Positions 40,332 to 49,874 of a stretch of DNA of 64,000 nucleotides are shown one piece after another (the stretch's first letter is position 1; every line of letters begins with the position of its first letter). The DNA lies in contig CAMBLM010000011.1 in assembly GCA_945868475.1 (NCBI GenBank), positions 42,554 to 106,553 on the forward strand, given 5' to 3'. The notes beneath the pieces were generated by a model, which made no database searches, had not been told where the DNA came from, and was given only the letters and a program-made list of their open reading frames with translations. Position numbers and translations under genes: made by a program. This stretch comes from an uncultured Ruminococcus sp. (GTDB lineage: Bacteria; Bacillota; Clostridia; Oscillospirales; Ruminococcaceae).

Positions 40332-42464
40332 ATGATACGAAAAATGGCTTATGTAGGTTTTTCATACTTGCTTGGGCTGTTTTTCGCATCATTTTTTATA
40401 TCAGAAGCCGTTATTGCAATGAGCATTGCTGCAATCATATTTTCTGTCATTATTTTGATAATCAAAGGCAGGAGCAAAATCGTCTGCCTGGTATGTTCAA
40501 TATGTTTTGCCATAGGTTCGTTGTATTTTGTAGGATATGACAAGCTTTGCTATCAGAAGATCACCTCTTTTAGCGGTCAGGAAGTGACCGTTTCGGGAGT
40601 GCTGACTGATTTTACCGATTATAATGATGACAGGTCGCTTTATTATATTGACGGAAAAATAAATGGCAACATTGATGCAAAGGTCTACTGCTATGGTGAA
40701 GCCAAGATGTGTGATATCGGAGATGATATCACTGTAAAAGGAATTGCTTTACTGCCCAAAAACAGTTTTTCTTTTGACAGCTTGAAATATTACAAGTCAA
40801 AGGGTTATTTTCTGTCTATAGACCAACCCGAGATCAGTATTATTCCATCGGATAATCTGCCGATAAAGCGGGCAATGTGCCGTTACAGAGAGTTTATCCA
40901 TGACAAAATGCGGACTCAGCTTGATTCGGAAAGTATTGCGCTTGTTGATGCGATTATGTTCGGTGATAAATCACATATCGAGAGTGATACCAAGACGATG
41001 GTGTATCGTGCAGGCATAGGTCATATAATGGCTGTTTCGGGTGTGCATTTATCTATTGTGTGTTCGCTTTTCTGGTTTGTGCTGAAGCTGACGGAGCTTA
41101 ATAAGTTTGCCCGTTTCGGAATTGTTCTTATACCTATGTTTGCGTTTGTGATGCTTTCCGGTGCTTCAAATTCGGTTATTCGTGCGGCTGTTATGCTTAT
41201 TTTAGTGTATGGTTCTTCTCTTTTCAACAGAAGAGCTGACCTTATGAACTCGCTTGGAATAGCAGTTATATTGCTGACGGTCGGCAACCCTTTTGCGGTT
41301 ATGGACGCTTCGTTTATCCTTTCGGTCACAGGTGTTATCGGTGTTGGAGCAATTGCGCCTGCTGTAATAAAATTGATAGAAGAAAAGCGCAAAGTCGGAA
41401 AGATAGCCAAATCAATGATAACATCGGCTGTTGTTTCAGCGGCAGTATTTCCCGTATGCTTCTTGTATTTTGATGAAGTATCGGTCGTTTCGCCAATTTC
41501 AAATCTGATACTTATTCCAATATGCTCGGTCATACTTATATGCGGAACGATAGTTGTTTTCAGCGGCGGTGTAGGTCTTCTGCTTGTTCCTCTCATGAAG
41601 ATAAGCGGAATATGCTGCGAGTTTGTGCTTGCGTGTGTAAAGCTTATTGGCGAAATGCACTTTACATACATTGCTGTTTCAAACAGGTTTTCTTATTGGG
41701 CGATAATTGCAGCTTTGGCTTTGACAATTGCATCGGCAGTATATTTTCATAAAATAAAAACTACTGCTATCGTTTATACAGCGGCTTGTGTTTTATGTGT
41801 ATTTGCGGTCTATGTATATCGATTTGTACCGTCGGATCATATTGATGTTGCATTTATAAAAAGCGGAAGTTCAACAGCAATTGTTATCAACGATAAAAAG
41901 AATGCATCAATAATTGATCTTAACAAGGGCGGATTATGCGCAGATGAGATATTCAGATATCTTGACCGAAAGGGCATATACCGAATAGAGATGATAGGGC
42001 TTCTTGTTGATGCGCAGGCATCTGTTTCGACATATTCTTCACGAAGCGGATTATATAATATCGGTACGATCGTATATCCGAGCAAGTATGAAGATTCGGT
42101 GCAAGGTTTTATTGATGCAGTCCACAAGGGCTATGATGAAAGTAAAACAGCGTTTATAACAATGCCGAACTATACTCTAAATATAATGGATAACAACACG
42201 CTGATACTTAATGTGAACGGCTGCGACATTTTCGCTTATGACGGGCGAAAAGATGCTGCGGCAGGTGAATATGATGTTGTTATCGAGTATGCAGGAAGAA
42301 AGCTTCATGAAAATATCAGCGGCAAAGTTCAGATATTTTCTGACAGCAAAATTGAAGCAGATGCAAACAAAGACACTCGCAATTTTTATGGTGAAAATGT
42401 AATTATAAAGGCTTATGATAACGGCTTTGAAGCGGAGGTGTTAAGCTGTGCCGACTATTATTGA
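40332..42464 (+). CDS. comEC: ComEC/Rec2-family competence membrane protein
   Basis: 710-residue polytopic membrane protein of the DNA-uptake channel family. It has N-terminal membrane helices and an OB-like domain (EVTVSGVLTDF), then the competence membrane domain with GDKSHIESDTKTMVYRAGIGHIMAVSGVHLSI and about eight further helices. The C-terminal domain keeps the length of the MBL domain but not its HxHxDH metal motif (the region reads LLVDAQASV), so any nuclease function is probably lost. It overlaps holA by 17 bases. Confidence 0.92.
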   Translation: MIRKMAYVGFSYLLGLFFASFFISEAVIAMSIAAIIFSVIILIIKGRSKIVCLVCSICFAIGSLYFVGYDKLCYQKITSFSGQEVTVSGVLTDFTDYNDDRSLYYIDGKINGNIDAKVYCYGEAKMCDIGDDITVKGIALLPKNSFSFDSLKYYKSKGYFLSIDQPEISIIPSDNLPIKRAMCRYREFIHDKMRTQLDSESIALVDAIMFGDKSHIESDTKTMVYRAGIGHIMAVSGVHLSIVCSLFWFVLKLTELNKFARFGIVLIPMFAFVMLSGASNSVIRAAVMLILVYGSSLFNRRADLMNSLGIAVILLTVGNPFAVMDASFILSVTGVIGVGAIAPAVIKLIEEKRKVGKIAKSMITSAVVSAAVFPVCFLYFDEVSVVSPISNLILIPICSVILICGTIVVFSGGVGLLLVPLMKISGICCEFVLACVKLIGEMHFTYIAVSNRFSYWAIIAALALTIASAVYFHKIKTTAIVYTAACVLCVFAVYVYRFVPSDHIDVAFIKSGSSTAIVINDKKNASIIDLNKGGLCADEIFRYLDRKGIYRIEMIGLLVDAQASVSTYSSRSGLYNIGTIVYPSKYEDSVQGFIDAVHKGYDESKTAFITMPNYTLNIMDNNTLILNVNGCDIFAYDGRKDAAAGEYDVVIEYAGRKLHENISGKVQIFSDSKIEADANKDTRNFYGENVIIKAYDNGFEAEVLSCADYY

Positions 42465-43491
42465 AAATGAACTCAAAGCTGTGATACGCTCGGCTCAGTT
42501 CAAAAATGTGTACTGTTTTTACGGTAAAGACATTGTTTCGGTTGAAAAGTACAAAAACGCGCTAATTTCAAAAGCTGTAAAGACTGACGATGTTTATAAT
42601 TATCACACTTTTGACGGCAAAAATTTCGACTATGAGGAATTCTATGAAGCCTGTGAAGCTTTGCCTGTGTTTGCGGAACATGTTTGTTGTGTTGTAAGCG
42701 ACCTTATAGCCAACAAAGACGGCAAGGATATGCTTGCCGATGTATTAAAGTATATTCCCGATATTCCCGAAACTACGATAGTTATTTTTTTCTACACTTC
42801 TATAGACATTACAGAGGGGAAAAAGTACCCTTTGCCGAAATATAAAAAACTTGTTGATGCTGTTTCAAAAAAAGGCGATGTTTGCGTTTTTGAACTGAAA
42901 ACGGCGGAAGAACTTGCAAAGGCGATCACTGCAAAGGTGACAAAAAGCGGCAGCTCGATATCAAAGGATACTGCGATTTATCTTGCCAAGCTTTGCGGCT
43001 GTGATTCGATGATAACGGCAAACGAAACGGACAAGCTGATCGCATATAAAAACGGTGGAGAGATAACCAAGGCTGATATTGACCTTGTTTCTCCAAGACA
43101 GCTTGAAGCGACGACATTCAAGCTTGCAAGTGCAATAGCTCGGCGTGACAAATACAATTCTATTCAGCTTCTTAATGATCTTATTCTTGAAAAGGAAGAA
43201 CCAATAAAGATCATATATGCGATCTCGGGCAATATGCTTGACCTTTATCGGGTGAAACTTGGTATTGGCAGCAGGAAATCAACAGGCGAGATAATCTCGG
43301 ACTTTGAGTATAAAAAAAATATGGAGTTTCGAGTTAACAATGCTTATCGTGATGCGAGGTTTTACTCGACCTCTCATTTAAGAAAGTGTTTAAATATACT
43401 CACCGAAACCGATTATAAAATTAAATCATCAAAAACGGACAGTATTGTTCTTTTGCAGGAAGCAATCGTGCAAATGCTGTCACTTGAATAA
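42448..43491 (+). CDS. holA: DNA polymerase III delta subunit
   Basis: 347-residue clamp-loader subunit. The N-terminal part is a degenerate AAA+ fold (FKNVYCFYGKD...YHTFDGKNFDYEEFYEACEALPVF); the C-terminal collar domain carries KLASAIARRDKYNSIQLLNDLILEKEEPIKIIYAI. GTG start seven bases after GGAGG, within the end of comEC; comEC-holA is a common clostridial pair. Confidence 0.93.
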   Translation: MPTIIENELKAVIRSAQFKNVYCFYGKDIVSVEKYKNALISKAVKTDDVYNYHTFDGKNFDYEEFYEACEALPVFAEHVCCVVSDLIANKDGKDMLADVLKYIPDIPETTIVIFFYTSIDITEGKKYPLPKYKKLVDAVSKKGDVCVFELKTAEELAKAITAKVTKSGSSISKDTAIYLAKLCGCDSMITANETDKLIAYKNGGEITKADIDLVSPRQLEATTFKLASAIARRDKYNSIQLLNDLILEKEEPIKIIYAISGNMLDLYRVKLGIGSRKSTGEIISDFEYKKNMEFRVNNAYRDARFYSTSHLRKCLNILTETDYKIKSSKTDSIVLLQEAIVQMLSLE

Positions 43492-43500
43492 GGAATTTTT

Positions 43501-44103
43501 ATGCTTCATCTTGAACAGGCTGTAATTGTCGAGGGAAAATATGATAAAATAAAGCTTTCTTCGGTCGTTGATGCAGTGATAATAACAACAAACGGTTTTT
43601 CTGTTATAAAGGATAAGGAAAAACTCGAAATAATAAGATTTTTTGCAAAAAATAAGGGAATAATTATTCTGACCGACTCGGACAGTGCAGGATTTAAAAT
43701 ACGGAATTTTCTTAAAGGTGCAATTTCCGACGGAAAAATAACAAATGTTTATATTCCCGATATTTTTGGTAAAGAAAAGCGTAAGTCTGTTCCGTCAAAG
43801 GAGGGCAAGATAGGCGTTGAGGGTATTGATACTCAGATGCTGCTTGAAGCTTTCCGCAAGGCAGGAGTTATTTCCACTGAGGCTGGCAGCGAGCGCGAGC
43901 CTGTTACAAAGCTTGACCTTTTTGAATCAGGACTTTCGGGAGGGAGCAACTCCGCCGAGAAGCGAAGTGAGCTTTTGAAATATCTCGGGATGCCCGAGTT
44001 GATGACGACAAATGCAATGCTTGAGATCATCAATACGATGATGTCGAGGGATGAATTTATAAAGATAACAGAAAGATTATCACAAAGGCAGGGGAATGAT
44101 TAA
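43501..44103 (+). CDS. rnmV: Toprim ribonuclease M5-like protein
   Basis: 200-residue toprim protein. It has the catalytic Glu in VEGKYD (residue 11) and the Asp pair in LTDSDSAGFKIRNFL, plus the C-terminal DUF4093 region (LFESGLSGGSNSAEKRSELLKYLGMPELMTTNAMLEIINTM). RNase M5 matures 5S rRNA. It is slightly longer than Bacillus RnmV but has the same layout. Confidence 0.86.
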   Translation: MLHLEQAVIVEGKYDKIKLSSVVDAVIITTNGFSVIKDKEKLEIIRFFAKNKGIIILTDSDSAGFKIRNFLKGAISDGKITNVYIPDIFGKEKRKSVPSKEGKIGVEGIDTQMLLEAFRKAGVISTEAGSEREPVTKLDLFESGLSGGSNSAEKRSELLKYLGMPELMTTNAMLEIINTMMSRDEFIKITERLSQRQGND

Positions 44104-44106
44104 AAT

Positions 44107-45510
44107 ATGGTTTTTTCAAGTTTAGTATTTTTGTTTTATTTTTTGCCGATAACGATGCTCATATATTTTGTACTTCCCGATAAGTTCAGAAATATTTTTA
44201 TTCTTCTTACGGGTCTGTTTTTCTATGCTTGGGGTGAGCCTAAATATGTGGTCATAATGCTTATCTCGACGGCTATTGACTATACAGCAGGATTGCTTAT
44301 CAATAAATTCAATGATAAGCGCAATATTCAGACAGTATTTCTGCTTGTTTCCGTAATAATGAATCTGAGCTTGCTCGGAGTTTTCAAATACAGCTCATTC
44401 ATAATTACAACGATAAATTCACTGTTCGGTCTGAATATCACCGATCCACAGCTTCCGCTTCCCATTGGCATTTCGTTCTATACGTTCCAGAGTATGTCTT
44501 ACACTATCGATCTTTATATGAAGAAGATCAAGGTGCAGAAGAATTTTTTCAGTTTTGCGGCTTATGTTACGCTTTTTCCGCAGATCGTTGCAGGACCTAT
44601 CGTGCGTTATGAGGATGTTGCAAGAGAGATCGACTGTCGAACAATCAGTATTTCAAAGGTGAGTGAGGGAATTGGCAAATTTCTTAAAGGTCTTGCCAAA
44701 AAAGTTCTTCTTGCGAACAACATCGGTCTTGTATGGACACAGGTAAAGGCTATGGACTATGGCGAGATATCTGCGGCTACGGCTTGGATTGGTATCCTTG
44801 CATTTACGTTCCAGATCTATTTTGACTTTTCGGGTTATTCCGATATGGCTATCGGACTTGGAAAGATGCTCGGATTTAATTTCCCTATAAACTTCGATCA
44901 CCCATATCTTTCGAGAAGCATAAGCGAATTCTGGCGCAGATGGCATATTACGCTCGGAAGTTGGTTCAGAGAATATGTTTATATTCCGCTCGGCGGCAAC
45001 CGTAAAGGCTTCGCAAGGACTATTATAAACCTGCTCATTGTATGGTCGCTTACAGGCTTATGGCATGGTTCAAGCTGGAACTTTATGCTGTGGGGATTTT
45101 ATTTTGGCGTTCTCATTGTCATTGAAAGACTTGGTTGGGGAAAGATACTGGAAAAGCTGCCGAAGGCTGTAAGTATGCTTTATACCTTTATTTTGGTAGT
45201 ATTAGGCTGGGTATTGTTTGATACGAATACGCTTACGGATGCCTGGCATTTTATCGGTGCGATGTTTGGTGCCAACGGAATACTTGGCGACAGCACTGCA
45301 CTTTATCTGCTCGCATCGAACGCTGTAATATTTGCTTTGTGCATATTTGCATCAACGGATATTTTTACAAAATTTACAGACAAGCTTCAGCAGCAGAAGC
45401 CTATGCAGCTTAAAATTGCAGCGATAGCAGCACAGCTTATTATACTTGTGAACTGCACGGCTTATCTTGTTGATGCAAGCTATAATCCATTTTTATATTT
45501 CCGTTTCTAA
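44107..45510 (+). CDS. MBOAT-family O-acyltransferase (AlgI-like)
   Basis: 467-residue membrane protein with about 10 helices that passes acetyl groups across the membrane for polysaccharide or teichoic acid acylation. Family motifs visible: GWxEPKY-like FYAWGEPKYVVIML, PLPIGISFYTFQSMSY, SEFWRRWHITLGSWFREYVYIPLGGNR, and the catalytic His in SLTGLWHGSSWNF. It is paired with the DHHW protein three bases downstream, as AlgI is with AlgJ/X. Confidence 0.94.
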   Translation: MVFSSLVFLFYFLPITMLIYFVLPDKFRNIFILLTGLFFYAWGEPKYVVIMLISTAIDYTAGLLINKFNDKRNIQTVFLLVSVIMNLSLLGVFKYSSFIITTINSLFGLNITDPQLPLPIGISFYTFQSMSYTIDLYMKKIKVQKNFFSFAAYVTLFPQIVAGPIVRYEDVAREIDCRTISISKVSEGIGKFLKGLAKKVLLANNIGLVWTQVKAMDYGEISAATAWIGILAFTFQIYFDFSGYSDMAIGLGKMLGFNFPINFDHPYLSRSISEFWRRWHITLGSWFREYVYIPLGGNRKGFARTIINLLIVWSLTGLWHGSSWNFMLWGFYFGVLIVIERLGWGKILEKLPKAVSMLYTFILVVLGWVLFDTNTLTDAWHFIGAMFGANGILGDSTALYLLASNAVIFALCIFASTDIFTKFTDKLQQQKPMQLKIAAIAAQLIILVNCTAYLVDASYNPFLYFRF

Positions 45511-45522
45511 GAGGTGAGAACA

Positions 45523-46683
45523 ATGAAAAAGTCAGATAAGAAGGGCAGCCATATTATTGAGATCATAAGCTGCATCATATTTTTCGGATTTTTCATAATA
45601 TTTGCGCTCATAACGATATTTAAACCAAAGGAAAAATTTTCCGAGCTTGAAAACAAATCGCTTGAACGAAAGCCAAAACTCTCTGCGAAAACGTGGTTTG
45701 ACAGAACTTATACAGACAAGCTTGAAAAATATGTTGCCGACCATTTTTCGGGAAGAGTCGGCTGGCTTGACCTTAAATCGGGTATTGAAACTGCTGTCGG
45801 AAAGAAAGAGATAGGCGGCATATATGTCCTCAAAGACAGGCTTATCGAAAAGGTCGGCGAACCCGATTACAGTGATGTTGACAAGAGTATTGAAGCTATA
45901 AACGAATTCAGCAAGGAAAATGATTTTCCTGTTTATATGATGCTTGTACCAACTTCCGCTGAATTTTACAAAGATGAGTTGGCATATTTTTATCCCGAGC
46001 TTGACCAGCGCAGATTTATCGACTATGTTTATTCGGGACTTGATGATAATATTTCAAAGATAGATGTTTATGATGCATTGAGTTCGCACAAAAACGATTA
46101 TGTTTATTACAGGACGGATCATCATTGGACATCACTCGGAGCATATTATGCTTATGCTGCGGCAGGTGAGAAAATGGGTTATGTTCCGCACGAACTTTCC
46201 TATTATGATGTTGAACACGCGAGTGACAGCTTTAAGGGAACGTTCTACTCAAAGACACTCAATACAAGCGTCAAGGACGATACGATGGACTATTATCATG
46301 ATCCTGACGGTGATAAGCCGATGACGGTCGAGGTAACTCAGGTATTCGGTTCTGACCCCGAAGTGAGCGACAGCATTTACTATCGCGATTATCTTGATGT
46401 AAAGGATAAATACGCGTCTTTTCTTGGAACAAATGCGCCTATTGTAACTATCAGAACAGGCAATGAGGGCGGAAAACTCCTTATTATCAAGGATTCGTAT
46501 GCTCATTGCTATTCCCAGTTTCTTACCGATCATTATTCGGAGATTACTCTGATCGATATGCGATACATTCAGATATCGTATAAAAAAATTATTGATGTAT
46601 CGGATTATGATGATGCGCTCGTTTTATACAATGTTTCCTCGTTTGCGGGAGATACTGACTTGAAAAAGCTTCTTTACAGTTGA
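45523..46683 (+). CDS. DHHW-family surface acyltransferase partner (AlgJ/AlgX-like)
   Basis: 386-residue protein with one N-terminal membrane helix (about residues 10-33) and an extracellular SGNH-like domain with the eponymous YRTDHHWTSLGAYYAY motif and LLIIKDSYAHCYSQF (catalytic Ser region). It acts outside the membrane with the MBOAT protein. GAGGTGA precedes the ATG, three codons inside the longer open frame. The polysaccharide target is not known. Confidence 0.92.
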   Translation: MKKSDKKGSHIIEIISCIIFFGFFIIFALITIFKPKEKFSELENKSLERKPKLSAKTWFDRTYTDKLEKYVADHFSGRVGWLDLKSGIETAVGKKEIGGIYVLKDRLIEKVGEPDYSDVDKSIEAINEFSKENDFPVYMMLVPTSAEFYKDELAYFYPELDQRRFIDYVYSGLDDNISKIDVYDALSSHKNDYVYYRTDHHWTSLGAYYAYAAAGEKMGYVPHELSYYDVEHASDSFKGTFYSKTLNTSVKDDTMDYYHDPDGDKPMTVEVTQVFGSDPEVSDSIYYRDYLDVKDKYASFLGTNAPIVTIRTGNEGGKLLIIKDSYAHCYSQFLTDHYSEITLIDMRYIQISYKKIIDVSDYDDALVLYNVSSFAGDTDLKKLLYS

Positions 46684-46861
46684 TTTTCTTCTTTTTCTGC
46701 GGACAAACCGCTTTGTGGCTTTTTGTGCTATGCCGCATAAAATGAAAATATACGGCATAAGCAATACGGTATGGTCGGAGTGGTATTTTCACCGATGTGA
46801 GAATATCCGCAGGGGAGCTTTGGCTATTAAAACTGATTTTGCAGCCGTTTTTATATAGATT

Positions 46862-46907
46862 AAGGTCAAATGCTTATATTTTTAGCATTTGACCTTGATT
46901 TTTTTTT
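46862..46907 (+). terminator. Terminator upstream of rpe
   Basis: Perfect 13-bp stem AAGGTCAAATGCT / AGCATTTGACCTT with a short loop, then a T9 run. It follows a 180-base non-coding stretch behind the DHHW gene. Confidence 0.9.
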
Positions 46908-46923
46908 GACAATGATATATAAT
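46895..46923 (+). promoter_or_regulatory. Promoter for rpe and the Rnf-like genes
   Basis: TTGATT and TATAAT with 17 bases between; the -35 overlaps the descending arm of the terminator hairpin. Confidence 0.6.
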
Positions 46924-46959
46924 GTTAAATGAATGATTATGTTTTCAAGGAGATTTATT

Positions 46960-47613
46960 GTGGATACGATTATTTCAGCTTCAATTTTAAGTGCAGATCT
47001 CTGCAATCTCGAACGTGACATCAAGCGTGCGGAAAAGGCAGGCTGCGACTACATACATTTTGATGTTATGGACGGTGTTTTTGTAAATAATATCAGTTAT
47101 GGAATTCCCGTACTGAAGTCCGTTTCAAAGGTTACGGATATCGTTCTTGATGTACATCTTATGATAGTTGACCCTATAAAGTATATCAAGCAGTTTGCAG
47201 AATCGGGTGCTGATATCATTACATTTCATTATGAGGCAGGCTCGGACTGCGGAGAGGTCATTGACCTTATTCATTCCTACGGTAAAAAAGCCGGCGTTTC
47301 CGTTAAGCCAAACACTCCGGTTTCGGTACTTTATCCTTATCTGGATAAAATAGATATGGTTCTGGTTATGACAGTTGAACCGGGGTTCGGAGGACAAGGT
47401 TTCATTACCGAAACGCTTGATAAGATTGCTGAATTGAAAGGTGAATTGGACAAGCGCAATATGACTGTTCCGATCCAGGTCGATGGCGGAATAAATGATA
47501 AGACAGCTCCCAAGGTAAAAGAAAACGGTGCAAGCATTCTTGTTGCAGGTTCGTATCTTTTTGGTGCAGAGGATATGAAAAAAGCTGTTGATGTGTTGAG
47601 AGATCGATTTTGA
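46960..47613 (+). CDS. rpe: Ribulose-phosphate 3-epimerase
   Basis: Interconverts ribulose-5-phosphate and xylulose-5-phosphate in the pentose phosphate pathway. It has 217 residues, with SASILSAD at the N-terminus, the DVMDG metal site, DVHLMI and MTVEPGFGGQGF. GTG start seven bases after AAGGAG; the ATG nine codons earlier lacks such a site and would add a non-family extension. Confidence 0.95.
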   Translation: MDTIISASILSADLCNLERDIKRAEKAGCDYIHFDVMDGVFVNNISYGIPVLKSVSKVTDIVLDVHLMIVDPIKYIKQFAESGADIITFHYEAGSDCGEVIDLIHSYGKKAGVSVKPNTPVSVLYPYLDKIDMVLVMTVEPGFGGQGFITETLDKIAELKGELDKRNMTVPIQVDGGINDKTAPKVKENGASILVAGSYLFGAEDMKKAVDVLRDRF

Positions 47614-47614
47614 T

Positions 47615-48619
47615 ATGGAACGTATAAATTCAAAATCGGATATTCTGATCTCGGCGGATATGCTCATAGCTTTGCTGATCCCTGCTGTGATTGCGGTATA
47701 TTATTACGGGATAAGGGCAGCGATGATAATTGTTGTTTCTGTCGCTGTATGCTTGCTGACTGATGTGATATGCTATAAACTAAGGGGCAGGGTAAGGGTA
47801 AAGGCTGAAATTTCAACTGTTGTAACGGGTTTGACAATAGCTTTGATGATGTCGGCGTCTGTGCCGTTTTATGCGGTAGTGACAACTGATCTGTTTGCGA
47901 TAATTATCTGCAAACACGCATTCGGAGGCAGGGGAAATGAGATCTTTAATGGTGCGGCTGTGGCGTTTTTGTTCAGTTCAATCTGCTTTCCTACTGAAAT
48001 GTTAAATTATCCCCGTCCTGCAGTTCATTTGAGTTTATCTTCGGAAGAACTGCTGAACACATCATTATTTCAGTCAATGTCAAAGAGTGTTATACTGTCT
48101 AATGATGCGGCTTCAAGTTCAATAATTGACCTTTTGGTCGGTAAATTCTGCGGACCTATGGGTACGGGATTTATAATTCTGTTTATAATTACGGCGGCTT
48201 TCCTTATGCTTCGACGTTCAATATCTGCGATCTCTTTTTGCTCGCAGTTCGCCGTAATTGTTATCGGAACGCTTATTTACTGCGGATCTGACATAAAATA
48301 TACTTTATCTGTGCTTTGCGGCGGTATGACGATCTTCGGAATGATATTCCTTTCATGTGACTATCGTACAATGCCTAAAACGAGGTCGTCAAGGCTTATT
48401 CTCGGACTTATCACGGGAGTATTAACACTTATCTTCAGGTTCTATGCAGGAGCAGAAAACCCGATAATTTATGCAGTTATAATTGCTGCTCCATTTGGAA
48501 TAGAACTTGACAGAAAGATGCTTTCCTTTGCGAAGATAATTTCCAATGCAAAGAAAAAAAGAACTGTGACAGCAGAAAAGACTAAAGAAACTGATGAAAG
48601 TGGTTTGAACAATGAATAA
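47615..48619 (+). CDS. rnfD: RnfD-like membrane protein
   Basis: 334-residue membrane protein with about nine helices, similar to RnfD/NqrB of ion-pumping electron transfer complexes. The segment where RnfD carries a covalent FMN on Thr (DxxSxAT type) reads DAASSSI, so the attachment Thr appears absent. The C-terminal CDYRTMPKT and FGIELDR are family-like. First of three Rnf-like genes in the order D-E-A, with no rnfB, rnfC or rnfG beside them. Confidence 0.82.
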   Translation: MERINSKSDILISADMLIALLIPAVIAVYYYGIRAAMIIVVSVAVCLLTDVICYKLRGRVRVKAEISTVVTGLTIALMMSASVPFYAVVTTDLFAIIICKHAFGGRGNEIFNGAAVAFLFSSICFPTEMLNYPRPAVHLSLSSEELLNTSLFQSMSKSVILSNDAASSSIIDLLVGKFCGPMGTGFIILFIITAAFLMLRRSISAISFCSQFAVIVIGTLIYCGSDIKYTLSVLCGGMTIFGMIFLSCDYRTMPKTRSSRLILGLITGVLTLIFRFYAGAENPIIYAVIIAAPFGIELDRKMLSFAKIISNAKKKRTVTAEKTKETDESGLNNE

Positions 48620-49229
48620 CCCAAAAAAAGAGTCACTGAGTTCCGTTATCTATAACTCTATGGTGCGGAATAATCTTGTTCTTGTGCTTGGAACAGCTAT
48701 CGCGCCTGTTATAGTTGTAGCAAACACATTAAAAAATGCGGCGATACTTGCGCTTACTTTTTCTGTAATAACTTTTTTTACGATGCTTTTATCATCGTTT
48801 ATTCCGCAGAAGCTGGTATATACAGTAAGGGTAATTATTTACATTGCAATAGGTGCGCTTGTTTATGTTCCGACAGCTATAATAATATCCTCGCTGTTTC
48901 CGCAGGCTCTGCAGAATATGGGGATATATTTTCCTTTGCTTATAACAAACTCTTTTATCATTTTCCATTCGGATACGGCTTTTCTGACAGAAAAGAAAGG
49001 CAGAATGATGCTTGACCTGATATTGGGTATCATTGGATATGATATTGTTGTTTTGATTTTCGGACTGATAAGAGAGATAATATCTACAGGAGAGATAAAC
49101 GGAAACGTGATAACTCTCCCAATACTATTCAAGGCGTTTTATCAGCCGTTCGGAGGATTTATTCTTCTCGGAATATTTGCGGCGGTGCTGCGCGGAATTT
49201 TACTTTTGATAAAAAAGGTCAGCAATTAA
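48612..49229 (+). CDS. rnfE: RnfE-like membrane protein
   Basis: 205-residue protein with six hydrophobic helices, like RnfA/RnfE/NqrD. Both conserved cluster-binding cysteines appear lost: the first helix reads LVLVLGTAIAPV where the family has GLCP, and the fourth reads PLLITNSFII where the family has TNC. It overlaps rnfD by eight bases. Confidence 0.8.
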   Translation: MNNPKKESLSSVIYNSMVRNNLVLVLGTAIAPVIVVANTLKNAAILALTFSVITFFTMLLSSFIPQKLVYTVRVIIYIAIGALVYVPTAIIISSLFPQALQNMGIYFPLLITNSFIIFHSDTAFLTEKKGRMMLDLILGIIGYDIVVLIFGLIREIISTGEINGNVITLPILFKAFYQPFGGFILLGIFAAVLRGILLLIKKVSN

Positions 49230-49245
49230 AAGGGGAGGTCGGCTT

Positions 49246-49851
49246 GTGATGTCAGAGTTATTCAGACTTATTTCAATATCGCTTGTATTGATCTTTGTTG
49301 AAAATACGGTATTTACAAAAGCTATTGACACAAGTACACTCATTTCCGTATCACGAAACAGAAAGAACATTTTTGGATTTTGGTTATGCGCGGTATATTT
49401 TTCTGTTGTTACAGGTTTTTTAGGATTCTTTGCTGACAAATTTTTACTTGAATCAGGTATTAAAAATGAACAGACATATATTTATCAGCCGTTTGTTTAT
49501 GTTGCGATACTTGGCGTTGTTTACATTATAACACTGCTTATTCTATGGAAATTTTTTTATAAGAAGTTCCTGAAAATAAAGAAATTCATACATCTCTCTG
49601 CGCTTAACTGTGCGATTCTCGGGGCGATGTTTCTTAATTCGCAGAACTGCACTATGCTGTCGGAATATATTTTCAGAGGTATCGGTACAGGTCTTGGATT
49701 TATGTTTGCGATATATATAACAGCAATTGTTTATGACAGACTTCATGATGCATCTGTTCCATACTGTTTTCGAGGTTATCCTTTGACGCTGATATATATT
49801 GGCATAATAAGTATGGCGTTTTACGGTCTTGCATCAACGACAGTAAGATAA
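49246..49851 (+). CDS. rnfA: RnfA-like membrane protein
   Basis: 201-residue protein with six helices. C-terminal half close to RnfA (LSALNCAILGAMFLN; VPYCFRGYPLTLIYIGIISMAFYGL), including the second cluster Cys, but the first (GLCP) is replaced by IDTSTLISVSR. GGGGAGG precedes the GTG/ATG pair. Together with D and E it looks like a stripped Rnf membrane core. Confidence 0.8.
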   Translation: MMSELFRLISISLVLIFVENTVFTKAIDTSTLISVSRNRKNIFGFWLCAVYFSVVTGFLGFFADKFLLESGIKNEQTYIYQPFVYVAILGVVYIITLLILWKFFYKKFLKIKKFIHLSALNCAILGAMFLNSQNCTMLSEYIFRGIGTGLGFMFAIYITAIVYDRLHDASVPYCFRGYPLTLIYIGIISMAFYGLASTTVR

Positions 49852-49874
49852 AATTATATGAAAGGACGGATATA

